From Gnetum montanum (Eukaryota; Streptophyta; Gnetopsida; Gnetales; Gnetaceae): a stretch of 64,000 nucleotides of DNA. How positions within the stretch are numbered: position 1 is the first letter of the stretch; every line of letters begins with the position of its first letter. The notes beneath the pieces were generated by a model. The model was not told the origin of the DNA, did not search any database, and saw only the letters and a program-made list of their open reading frames with translations. Positions 25,842-37,079 of this stretch are shown here, in pieces. Where the stretch lies: the NCBI GenBank assembly GCA_015680685.1, contig MNCI01034636.1, forward strand, positions 210,706 to 274,705, read 5' to 3'. The position numbers were made by a program, and so were the translations under genes.

Positions 25842-27052
25842 TTTGCCTAAATTCTGAGACCATATCTATTCTTCTCCATTACCAGTGTCACAATTTGAAA
25901 AATTTTCTTTGATTTTTTATAGTCAAAACCTTTGGAGAATCAATGCTTATCTTTCCCCCCCTGTGACCAAAACCATAGCATGGAAGTTCTAGGTTGTTGG
26001 GTGTTGGCTTTTCACAACACTTGCTATGAATTTTACAACCCAAAGCCAACATTGATATCTCTTCCTCCCTATTTTTTCTTTTTACTGCCAATATTTTATT
26101 CTCTAGTTTCTAAAGTGGATGGTTCAACTCTTTTGTAAGTTGGATTCTCCCCATTTTCCAAGATGAGAAAATTGGTAGCTAGATAAAACTGGTTTTAGTG
26201 GAAAAACTCCAAGTTTCCACTTTGGTTTTCATCCTTCCCCTCATCAACATTGAGGTAGGCAGTGTGAGATTCTCATCATCTCATCCCCCTTCTTTTCCCC
26301 CTTTGCCATACCTAGTGTAGAAGTAGTTGGGAAGCTAGCGTGGATGAGGTTTGTTACCAACTTAATGACTAGATCTACTTTTATTCCATTTCCAACATTG
26401 CAAGTTGAAAGCCATGTTCTGGGTTTTTGAAGCAAAATCTCCCAAGGAATCCAATGCTATTTTTACATCTTCCTCTCATCCACACCGCCCCCCCCCCCCC
26501 CCCCCCCCCCCCCCCCCNNNNNNNNNNNNNNNNNNNNNNNNNNNNNNNNNNNNNNNNNNNNNNNNNNNNNNNACAAAGCTAGCATGGAAGACTTAACAAC
26601 CATTTAATTTTTTCTGCCACATTTTTTGCCACAAAACTAACATTGGTTTCCACACCAACCAAGCCTACTTTTCCCTCCTTTGTGGTAAAAGTTGGCAACT
26701 TGCCAAAACCATTTTTGAAAATTTACTAGATGTCCATTTTAGGCCTTTAAACTTTTTCCCCTTAAGAAGATGTGAGATTTCCATTATCTCATCCCCCTTC
26801 TTCTACACCCCCCACCATACCCAATGTAGAGGAAGTTGGGAGGCCAACTTGGATAATGCTTAACACCAACTTTCCTAGCTTTTCATTTTTGGTAAAGGGG
26901 TAAACCCCCGTTACCCCCCACTTACTAATTATAGTAAGAACCTCATTTTTTCAATTTTTATTTCCTTTAAAATTTTTTGAAATCCATTCACTAGAATTTA
27001 CTTCTATTTTACCATTTATAGCCTATTTTAAGCCATTCTCAACATTATAGCC
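25842..27052 (+). other. Leader between primer site and gag, with a gap
   Basis: Non-coding leader. It contains a run of 30 C (26488-26517) followed by 55 N (26518-26572). The poly-C is probably a sequencing or assembly artefact. Repeated words such as GTGGAAG, CTAGTGTAGAAG and TTGGGAAGC link it to the LTR and array repeats. Confidence 0.6.
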
Positions 27053-29300
27053 ATGTCTTTCCAAAATTCCACCAAATTGCCCTTCACCCTCACTAGTGAA
27101 GATCATAGCCAATAAGCCATGAGGATCTATGACCCCAAAGACCATGCCATCATTGAGTGTAGGTAATCTTTGAGGGTTAGAGGGGAGAGTCTTGATTTTA
27201 CAGCCACAAATAAATATCATTACAACTTCGCTTGTGCTAAAATACAGGTAGGCATGCTAATTCCACATATTAAAGCAAAGGTTAAGAGAGAGTTTGAGAT
27301 CATACATAGGAGTGGGAAGGAGTACATCCCTTCCCTGTATGACCAAATTTCCCTCAAAAACATCTATCCTAGCATCCTAGCCAAATTGATTACCATGGAA
27401 GAGAATGATTGCAAGCATAGCTCTAAGTAACAATAGGAAGAGGAGGATGAATTTAATGTAGAATCTAATCCTAAAAACATCTTGGGAGGACTATTCTAAT
27501 AAACATCCCCCAAGGTCACCGCACCTTCCTCTAATGTTTTTGTTTTCTCTATGGGCATGGTGTCACCATATTCCACTCCTTCCTACCCTACTATAGTGGA
27601 TCCCACACCAATTATAGCCACACATCAAACTTATCCAATGCCACAAGCAACAAATGATAATACATCAATGTCATTTACAACAAAGTCTTGATATATAAAA
27701 TCATCAATGATGATTTTTACCAACACAAATCCACTAATTACTTGTGTGGGATCCACCATGGAACCCCAAGAAACATAGGGGTCACACATACCATTTGTCC
27801 CATTTGTGCCTCAAGTACCAAAACAAACATCCTTTTCTTTGTTTGGCCCTCAAGCCACAATCATAACACAACCTCTTGCCTCTATCATGCAACCCATAAA
27901 AAAGGTGACAAGTCTAACAACAAATATCACAACCATATGTGCAAACTCGACAACCTATGGGGCCACCACAAGGCTTGGATCAAGCCTTCCAAATGATCCA
28001 AGACCCAACAAAGGAGTTGAAAATACTTAAAGCCTCTACCACACACACTATTAAGATTATGGATTTCTACTAGGATGATTCCATAAGTCATGTAGTCCCA
28101 TCCTTAACACTTCCTCCTAATGTACCTATTCCCCAATTTAGCAAATATAATGGAGAAGGTGACCCTAATTCTCACCTTATTACCTTTCAATCTAAATGTT
28201 TACTCTTGCAGCCATGGTCTCATACCATAATGAGGATTTTCCCTATGTCTTTAACTAGGAAAGCACTTGATTGGTACTATGCATTACCTAGAGGATCCAT
28301 ATCCTCATTAGAGGACTTAGTAGCCCAATTTGTCAACCACTTCAAGTATAACTTAAAGCCTAACACAACTCTTGACCAACCCATGAAGATCAAGTAGGAG
28401 CCTTTAGAGCCCATACAGAAGTTCATCCAGAGATGGAATGGACTACTCAATGAAATACCAGAGCCCAAAGCAAAATCCCATCTCTTAGCCATATTTAAGG
28501 GAGTATTTAATGACTTCATCAAGTCTAAAATCTACTATCTTGATCCACAATCCCTTAGCTAGGCATTCTCTCAAACTAAAAATATAGAGGATGTTTCCAA
28601 GGCCAATCGTGATCTAACCTATATAGCATATAAAAACCAACACACTCAAAGAGACAAAGAAAAGAGTAAATAAAACAACACAATGGTAGAAACTATAACC
28701 AAGGAAACAAAGATCATGAATCAAGGACTGAAGGTCAATCCACCCAAGGTTCCTACTAATGACCGCAATAACCAACCATCAACCTCTAGGGCCACCACAT
28801 TGACAACAACCAAACCTAACTTTGAAAGGAGGCATAGGTCCAAACATACTATGTTGGAATTAAAACCATTTGAGTCACTAGACCAACTCTTAAAAAGTGG
28901 GCACATGAAACATAAACAAATGACCAAAGTTGCTTGAAAGAAACACAAGCAATTATGTGAAATAGCTAAGGATAACAAAGGATGATCCCCAGTTACCTAA
29001 ATACTTCAAGTTAAACCAATTCTACCATTATCATCAACTACCTAATCATGACGTGTACTTTTGCCTTACATTGAAGGATGACCTACAAAGGATAATAGAT
29101 AGGAAAAAGCTAATCTTAAATGCTTCCAACCCAGTTTGGCCACAAAACTAGTCAATGCAGGTTTACAAAGACTCGTTCAATGCTAATGATAGCCCTTATG
29201 TTATTTTATCACTTAACATTGATGATTATTGGAAATCTACAAGAGAACCATTCGTGATTCAAGTACCCCCTCTATGATGAAAGGGCTTCTTTAGCTTCCC
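27053..29300 (+). pseudogene. Tat-type gag relic
   Basis: Family role: structural protein that packs the element RNA into particles. The ATG at 27053 (MSFQNSTKLPF) is supported by the sibling, whose gag starts MAFSYDAV at the same place. About 27190-27430 gives an N-terminal domain (NFACAKIQVGMLIP, FEIIHRSGKEYIP) also kept in the sibling. A Pro/Thr-rich linker follows. About 28110-28640 is the capsid: FSKYNGEGDPNSHL, ALDWYYALPRGSI, LVAQFVNHFKYNL, FIQRWNGLLNEIPEP. Near 29000-29110 the last zinc-knuckle-like block reads YHYHQLPNHDVYFC with its first Cys replaced. Several stops (27113, 27428, 28396, 28560, 28937) and frame changes break it. Confidence 0.85.
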
Positions 29301-29839
29301 ACAGCTCAAGATCCCCCTTCATTATGAGAATACCATCATGAATGCATCTGAGGGAACCTTTTATCATCGAGGTCCCACAACCCAAATAGTCGTAGCCCAA
29401 CCAATAGTGCAACAACCCCCTGTGGTGGCCAATGCTACTGCCTCTTCCTCACAACCAACAACTAACAACCAAAAAACTTCAACCAAGTAAAGGAAGAAGC
29501 ATAAGCAAAAGCCTAATAACAAGGGAGAAAAGTAGATGAAGACATGAAAGGAAGTGGGCCCACCGAAACCCACTCCTATTTTGGCTATACTCATGATCTC
29601 CTCTACCCCAACCCCTTCAACCAACAAGCCATAGGAGGATACCAAATCCCACAACTAAAATAACAAGGAATAACCACAGCCTAAAGCCAAAGTTTGCATT
29701 TTGGAATGCATGGAGGAAGTAAAGCACAATTAGGACAACAAGCCCAAGGTAAATGATAAAAGCTTCCTCAATGAAATAGCCCAAGTCAAGCAATCCCTCA
29801 AACAAAAAAAACACAACTCTAAGCCTATATGATTTTATC

Positions 29840-30660
29840 ATGACTTCCACAACACATTGTGAGGTGCTAGTCAAAATGTTAACTTCCATATCCATTAGTG
29901 AGGATATTCCTACTAACAAGGAATTCATCCATGCAATGATGATTCCTCATTCACTAAAGGAAGAGAAGTCAAAATCCTTATCATTTTGCAATAGTGAAAT
30001 CAAGGTTAATTCCAAAATTTGGGAAGTAACTACAACCCCTTTATTCATAACCATATGCATAGGATAATTTAAAATACATCAAGTCCGTGTTGATGATGGA
30101 GCTGTATCTAACATCATCCCATGCACCATCGTTGAACACTTGGGCCTAACTAAGCAAATACAACATACAACCACCACAACTCTTAATTCCTTCAATGGAT
30201 CAAGAGTTTTCATCAAGGAGTCTATCTCCCTAGATTTTGTAGCCAAGGAGCAATTCCTTATAATAGCAATTTCTTAGTGATGGAGGAGACACCAGAATTC
30301 AACCTGATCTTGGGAAGACCTTGGTTAGCTCAATTATGAGTTGTGTCCTCTCTCATCCATCAAGAAATTCACCTCCCTTTTGAGGGAGGTGAAATCATCA
30401 TTCATGGTGATAACACGATCCCCTTGGCTATAAACAATGTAGACATAGAGCAAGGGTCCAAAGTAGAGATTCAAGAAGAAACTCCCAACCATGAAGAGAA
30501 AAAAGCCAAGAAAGCCAACTATGACAACGATAAGTAACAAGATACATTATGGGATGAACTCCCTTTGAACATCGTAAGCAAAGGGGATGGTGAATATAAG
30601 CTTGTGCAAAGTAGGCCTTACTCACTCCCTAATCTTGCAAAAATTAGGAAGAATATACAC
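29840..30660 (+). pseudogene. Tat-type aspartic protease relic
   Basis: Family role: cuts the gag-pol polyprotein. The frame opens with a lead-in (SFCNSEIKVNSK) and reaches the active-site region VDDGAVSNIIPCTIVEHLGL at about 30085-30145. The active site reads DDG where most plant elements have DTG, DSG or DNG. Downstream come LNSFNGSRVFIKESISLDFV, then LILGRPWLAQ near 30310 and SSLIHQEIHLPFEGGEIIIH at 30343-30400, the layout of Tat proteases. A frameshift near 30270 and stops break it. After 30540 a short tail (LVQSRPYSLPNLAKIRKN) runs to a stop at about 30664, and no RT follows for 10 kb. Confidence 0.82.
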
Positions 30661-30664
30661 AAGT

Positions 30665-30900
30665 GAAGTTTGCCTTAACCTTCCCATGCACCTATGACCA
30701 AATGCCCTAATAGCCATGTAGCCTTACTTTTCTTTTACAGTTTAATATATCATTTTATGCATTTTTTTTTTACTCTTTATGCACATAGCCTATGCATGTA
30801 GCCTAAGTTCATTTGCATTTTTACCTTTTTGCTACAACCTTTCTTTATTTCTACTTATGTTTTAAACATGAAAAAGCCTTATAAATATATCATACACCAT
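30665..30900. other. Spacer after the protease tail
   Basis: AT-rich and without a frame. It joins the end of gag-protease to the 29-bp repeats. Confidence 0.5.
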
Positions 30901-31161
30901 CTGCTAAGATGTTAAACCAGCACTACCATCCGCTAAGACATTAAACTAGCACTACCATCCACTAAGACATTAAGCTGGCACTACCTTCCACTAAGATGTT
31001 AAACTACCATTACCGTCTACTAAGACATTAAATTGGCATTATTTTTTGCTAAGACATTAAACTGACATTACCATCCACTAAGAAATTAAACTAGCATTAT
31101 GGTCCACTAAGACCTTAAACTAGCATTATGGCCTACCATGGCCTTAAATTGAAAATGTAGC
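30901..31161. repeat. 29-bp minisatellite, eight units plus a decayed ninth
   Basis: Unit starts are 30901, 30930, 30959, 30988, 31017, 31046, 31075, 31104 and 31133, exactly 29 apart. The consensus is about CCACTAAGACATTAAACTAG followed by CATTACCAT. The same 29-bp period and wording return at 40439-40525, just before pol, and in the sibling element at 48203-48290 and 24172-24203. It lies between the tails of two convergent coding regions, gag-protease and the antisense gene. Confidence 0.92.
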
Positions 31162-31505
31162 CATAATCACACAATATAATCTATGCCCACAATGGCCTAA
31201 AACTAGCAAACATCTTGTTTATTATGATACTTCTTTTTGTTGATTAGCCATTTAATATTATAACCAAAATGTCAACATAGCCATTCTCAATGTTGACAAT
31301 GTTTACTACTACTCTAGATAAATATAGCCAAAAACAAAACCAAAATTTAAATTTAAAGTTAAAATGTCCATAACATACATAGCCATGGCCACAATGTGTG
31401 GAAAGAATGTCAAAGAATAACAACCATCCATAGCATAGTGTTGGCTAAGCATAGCCATCAACATAAAAACAAAACCAAATGAACAACAAGCTAAACTAAA
31501 GGAGG
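31162..31505 (-). other. 3' flank of the antisense gene
   Basis: Read on the minus strand this follows the stop codon at 31506. It is rich in TGGCTATG-like words. The stretch after the stop in the sibling (47750-48100) has the same character, so it may be the shared 3' untranslated region. No poly(A) signal could be fixed with confidence. Confidence 0.4.
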
Positions 31506-34500
31506 CTACTGAGTGGCATCTAAAGGAGGAAGTGGTGGGTCATTCCCACCCTCACTATTGGGGCCAACAATGTCTCCTGAGGCCTAAAATGCAACAAAAT
31601 ATAGCCAATTAGTAACCAATAGCCAAAATCATGACTTAAAACTAAAACTAAAACATAAAATATATCAAACTTGTGGAGATCCTTGGTTCATTACTTCCAA
31701 GGATAAATGGAGAAGGCCTTCCTTCAAAAAATGGAGGATCTAGTCTTCCATCATGTTGACCTAATCAACATTTCCAAGAGTAATGCAAGAGAGAATGTTG
31801 ATCCTATCTATAGGAATCCAAGTAGGAGGCTTCCAAGTAGCAGTAGCTGTAGAGGTCTCACCTACAATAGTGATAATCTGAAGAGTAGGGGATTGCTCTA
31901 CCTTGAAAGTACTTTCAAAAAGTTGATAAGCACTCTCTACCTAGATCCCTTGAATGAATATCTCTCTCTTGCATTGTTCAACTAACTTGTCCTTGAGCCA
32001 CTTTAGGTAGGCCTCACAATCTATTTTGTACTATCACTTGTGGTCCTTATGTATCTTTCCCCACTCTAGGATCCAAGGGTAGTGATCCTTTCAATCATTA
32101 ACCTTCTAGGAGATGAGGTCCATTTTCATACATTATTCCACCATCTCCTATAGGACCACTACTTTGTCTTCAATGACATGCTAGTAGCAGGCCCACGTGA
32201 TCTCCTTAGTCTGTAATTCTCCTAAGTTAGCCACTTGGGCTTCCACAAAGACCTTACGATCTCAAAGATCTCTAATAGTATCCTCCTACCTTTGAGTCTT
32301 TTCCCTTATGACCATAACTTCCTCCCATAGGGATTCTTTGTACCTCTCTAGTTTTCATGAAGTTTTTGCACATAACATTACTAGATTAGTAGCAACCTTG
32401 TACAACTTCACAAGTACACAAGACACATTAGAGGGAAGCTTAGGCAAGGAGTCCATCTCCATGTCTTTGCTGGGGTCCCACTCCACAGAAGGAACTACAC
32501 AAGCATAGAATACAACCATAAAACATAATGCACAACATAAGATAGCCATAATGCAAGCCAAGCCTATGACTAAAGCACATAACACAAAATCCTTACCTAT
32601 CTCGAGTGCAACCTAATGTAGCCAATTGATGATGTCCTTAGCCATCCCACATATGAATTCCACTTTGTCTAGAGTCTCTACCCATGGTTTCACATGAAAC
32701 TTAGGGATGGGAGCTTGCACTGATGGTTCAGGAACTACTATAAGCATAACAATAATCAAAAGGTTAGGATGACAACCCAAGATAAGCAATGAGATATAAC
32801 AAAAATATTAAGCTATATGCATACCTAGCTCCTCCTCCTCCTCCTCCTCTAAAATGATGATGGGAGAGGTACCTAGTATCACCTCACCAAACAAGGTTTC
32901 TAGATCATCTATACCTACATCTATAAATCCTTTAACCATAGGTTACTTTAGGAGTGCCTCTTCTACATGCCTTCGTTCTACCTCCACAACAACTTGGGCT
33001 ATTATAACCTGATGCTTGTCTACAACCATAGCACATAGAAAACTAGTTAACACATGAAATCATAAAGTATCCATAAACTTTAAAACATCAAATAGCCAAA
33101 TTTAAATGAAGCATACCTGCAACTACCTACTGTTATGGCCTAAGCTTAAACTTAAGCTTCTTCAAGATAGGCTAGTCTAATGCTAGGGGTGCCTCCTTCA
33201 TAAACCTCTTGAGTTTCTTCCTAGTTGCCCCTTAGGCCTCCATGCATTGTTGTCTAGCATCCTAGACACTAGTGGGAAATGTAAGAGGCTCATCATCATC
33301 AGTACTATCAGGAGACTCGTACTGCCTAACATCAAGATTCTTAGTGGTAATGGATAACGTTTGGTGGGTTCTAGACCTGCACTATTGGATAAATGTGCTT
33401 TATCCAAGGCCTAGAAAGTTGGCTTAGGTCTTGCAAAACCCATCATCCATTCTTGTACACCACCAAAAACTCTACAAACCTCTTTAGATAACCTACAAAA
33501 AATGCAAAGTGCATGTGGGTTATCATATAGGTGTTAGCACAGAGCCTAAGGATCTCCTCCTAAAGCCTAGAAGCCAAATTTTCCAACCAATCCAATTTGA
33601 TGCCCTCCATCAAGACCTTCTTAAAGGTTCACCCCTATGCTATGTCGATTACCTCCTTTTATGATAATAGTTTGGGAAACGCGTGAGACCTAAACAAAGG
33701 ATATGATTCCTTTGCATCAAGGTTCATGAAGCTATCCATAGACATTCCAAAGTGGCCCATTTTGGCACCAAGCCACTCTAGGACTTCATCATGATGGCCT
33801 GATTTACTTACTATCCTAGTGGGAACTTTTAACCCATCAGCAGGGATACCAAACAAGTCCCAAAAGAGGTCCATACTTACATCCATATTCACCTTCACAC
33901 CTTGGATGATTGTGATAAAATTACCAACATTCTCATCAAAAGGGTCAATGACATGAAACATCTCCACAACAGGAATGGAAGGGATAGGTGCCATGAATAC
34001 ATCAAGCAAACCTGTGCACTAGATGTTTGCTTGAATGTACCCAAAAGCCTGTCCCTTTAGCCACTCTTATGCTGATGTCACCTCACCAAACTTTAGGATG
34101 AACATATCTTCATAACATGAACCTAAAAGTGGTATAGTAACATTAGCCAAGGTGGAAGTTCCTACAAAGTAATAACCAATGTTTAGCATCGACATGAGCA
34201 TTTTTAACAACCAAGCAAAGCAATAAAACACTTAGAGCCATAAAACACTAGAAGCTATAGCCTTTACATTTACCTTTCCTTTTTTTTCTTTAGTGTGGTT
34301 TGAGTAGAGGTCCCAGCTACAAGGGTCTAATCTGTGCTATCAGCATCTACCCATGCATTGTCCCATCATCCTTACACTTCTTATATACATGGTTAGATCA
34401 GCAAAGTCCCCTCTTAACTGTTGATACACAACAGTTCCGATTTAAGGACTCTTGGTGAATTCATCCAAAGTAGTTTAAGCCACTACAAGGATTTGATCAT

Positions 34501-36637
34501 TGATAATCAAACCCTGATCATTGATCTTATACCTACAAGAAGTTGTAAAATCAATGAAGTTATGGAAGGTAGTCAAGCCAAAGAGCATAAAATAATTACA
34601 ATAACCATGTTTAACCCTGTAAACAATACATAGTGCCAGGCATGTTCTAGAATAATGTGTAGGCTCTATGTACCACCATCAAAGTATTGTTAGTATTATA
34701 CTAACTATACTCTAGCATCATCTAGATCTATGTAAGGTAACGTGGGATTATGGAATCTATTGGTCCCCTTGTGGTCTTAAGAAGTATCTTGTTAGTAATG
34801 TATATAGCAATTAGGTTGGATACCCAAGGCAACAATGTTTCCACAACAACCTAGGCTACATCCGTAAATAAGTGTGACCATAGCATTACACTAAAGTTCC
34901 TAAGGAGGTAGGCAACAAAGTCCCTTGCCCCAGGCCAAAACCACAATGAGAGCTTCCTGAAAGACATGTCATGTTGTGGGGTGTCGATTAGAGGATGACC
35001 AATGTAGCACAAGAGACCAACCAACTTCACTATGATAAGGACAGGCCTCAAAAAGATCCTACATGAAGTAAAAAAAATCATTATGACCAATTGAAATTGC
35101 TTATCAAAGTTGGAGAAGACATTTAGTCAAAGGTGAAACTAGCCTCTATAAAAAGCTCTTAGGCGTATATCTAAATTACCTTAAGAAAATTCCATAAAAG
35201 CATTTATACCATTACCAAAATATCATAGCCAAAGTGTTATAGCCAAAATTAAGCCTTGGTCTAAGTTATGCATAAGTTTAGAAAAAACATCTAAATTATG
35301 CAAAGCATGCATAAATTTGGAAAAACACATCTAAAATATGCATAAATTTAGAAAAACCAAGCATAAGTTTAGAAAAAAAAACATCTATATCATGCAAAGC
35401 ATGCATAAATTTGGAAAAAAAAACATCTAAATAGGCATAAATTTAGAAAAAGCAAGAATAAGTTTTAAAAACATCTAAATTATGCAAATCATGCATAAAT
35501 TTGGAAAAAGAAAATCTAAACTATGCACAAATTTAGGAAAAGCATCATAAATGTATCCATAGTAAAAGTTGGCTAAAAATAGAAAAATATTTTACTCTTC
35601 TTAAAAAAANGAGTGATTTCACCACCATTTGAAAGCTCAAATCGAATCCTACATACCCATGCTTAGATAAATTCAAAATATTTGCTGTCAATGTAGGAAA
35701 ATTTGTCAATTTGGACAATAATCCAAAAATGGCACAATCATCCATATTACACATTCTTAGTAGAAAAATTCATAGAAAGTTCATTTTAAGTTCAATCGAA
35801 GTGATTCTACCTTATTTGGAAAGCTAAAGCCAAAGCCTACTCAGCCATAATCAGAAAATAGCCAAAACCTTTGTCATTTTCTTAGAAAAAATTTGCAAAA
35901 TTAAATGAAATTACAAAAGCAACATAAACAACCTAATTGCACAATGTTAGGAAAAGAGCCATAACTTCATCATTACGAATCCAAATTAAATGAAAAATAT
36001 CTATTAAAAATCCTAAATGAAGAGCTATGAATCCATAACCTTCAATTTCATAATTGTCTGGCCATTCTCCTAAGAGAAAATACACAACATTAATTGGTTT
36101 TTCATGCTAAAACTTCAAAAACCTCAAAATTTATATTTCATATAGCCATGGAAATAGTCAAAATACCCAAATCCATTAAAATTTATACCAAGACAATGGG
36201 GTAGGATTTTTTTAAAATTTAATTTTAACAAATCCTAAGGCCTAGTTCTGAAAAAATGGCCACACCTAAAAATGTTGGGAAAAAAGCATGAAATAGCAAG
36301 CCCTATTTTCAAAATCAAATCTACAAAAGCTAAAGTAATGAAACAAACATGGATCCATGTTGAAACAGCCAAAATAGGAGGTGGGATCTTATCAAAATTC
36401 CATTTTAATCCCTCCAATAAAGTAGATCTAGAAAAATCAGCTCCAACACATGGGAAACAAAACTAGAAAACTATAGAAAACAAAGGCAAAAATAGCTAGA
36501 ACTACATTCTTTGGAGAAACAACAAAAGAAGCCTCAATGTATATGGGCCTAGGTACCTCTTCTAGCTCTTGGGCACATTCATCTACCTTTTGGATCATAG
36601 GGTTTTGGCTCTTTCCCCCTCGTTGCTTTAGTACCAT
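31506..36637 (-). pseudogene. Multi-exon antisense gene carried inside the Tat element
   Basis: Seven exons are inferred on the minus strand: ATG at 36637 (MVLKQRGGKSQNP); 35059-34274; 34161-33117; 33019-32825; 32737-32597; 32494-31671; 31583-31506 ending in TAG. The five introns after exon 2 are 87-112 bp, with GT...AG ends and T-rich acceptors (34162-34273, 33020-33116, 32738-32824, 32495-32596, 31584-31670). At the last four junctions the frame is kept on both sides. Exon 3 codes a long domain with SMDLFWDLFGIPADGLKVP and HHDEVLEWLGAKMGHFG, then an acidic stretch (DSTDDDEPL) and a basic one (RKKLKRFMKEAP). Exon 4 ends in seven Glu. Exon 6 looks coiled-coil (LERYKESLWEEVMVIREK). Stops are scattered through it. 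Function unknown; Tat elements are known to carry extra antisense frames, and the domain recalls plant transposon-like proteins. Confidence 0.72.
35262..35550. repeat. Tandem repeat of about 92 bp in the first intron of the antisense gene
   Basis: The phrase ATGCAAAGCATGCATAAATT recurs at 35298, 35392 and (one base changed) 35482. Within each unit the shorter phrase GCATAAATTTAGAAAAA recurs, so the unit is itself built from about 30-bp pieces. It is very AT-rich. A single N lies just beyond it at 35610. Confidence 0.75.
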
Positions 36638-36639
36638 GG

Positions 36640-37079
36640 CAAGCTCAACACTAGGAATGACTGAGAACTAAGAAGGATAGGAGATCAACACTGGTTGTGA
36701 AGAAGATAGAAAGCTTCCACACTAAAACCCGGTTACTATTGCCATAAGAACCTATGATAGAGCTTTCCTCCAATGCATTGTTTTTGTATGATGATATTTG
36801 TAATCAAAACTTGCAACATTTGACATATGAAATTCATCTAAAACCTAAACGCACACCTTGAAACCTCAACTGCTAATTTAGTGCACCATAACTACAAGTG
36901 CATTGAAGTGCAAAGGGGGAAATTTCTAGTTCATGTTGTTTTTTGGTGTGAAATAACTTCACTTTTCAAAATTTTAAATTTTTGGATTGTGGGCCAACCT
37001 TACGCCTTCTCTCTTGGCCAAAAATGGCATCAATGTTGAGCTTTTTTATAATTTGACACTTAAAACCTTATGGAAACCT
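36640..37079. other. Upstream flank of the antisense gene
   Basis: It lies between the ATG at 36637 and the first clear array unit. No frame is seen. If the antisense gene has its own promoter, it should lie here or in the array. No convincing TATA box was identified. Confidence 0.4.

Noticed and set aside
29364-29928. Two minus-strand open frames of 96 and 103 codons
   Set aside because: They are antisense to the gag-protease linker of the 20.5-kb element, with hydrophobic low-complexity translations and no counterpart in the sibling.
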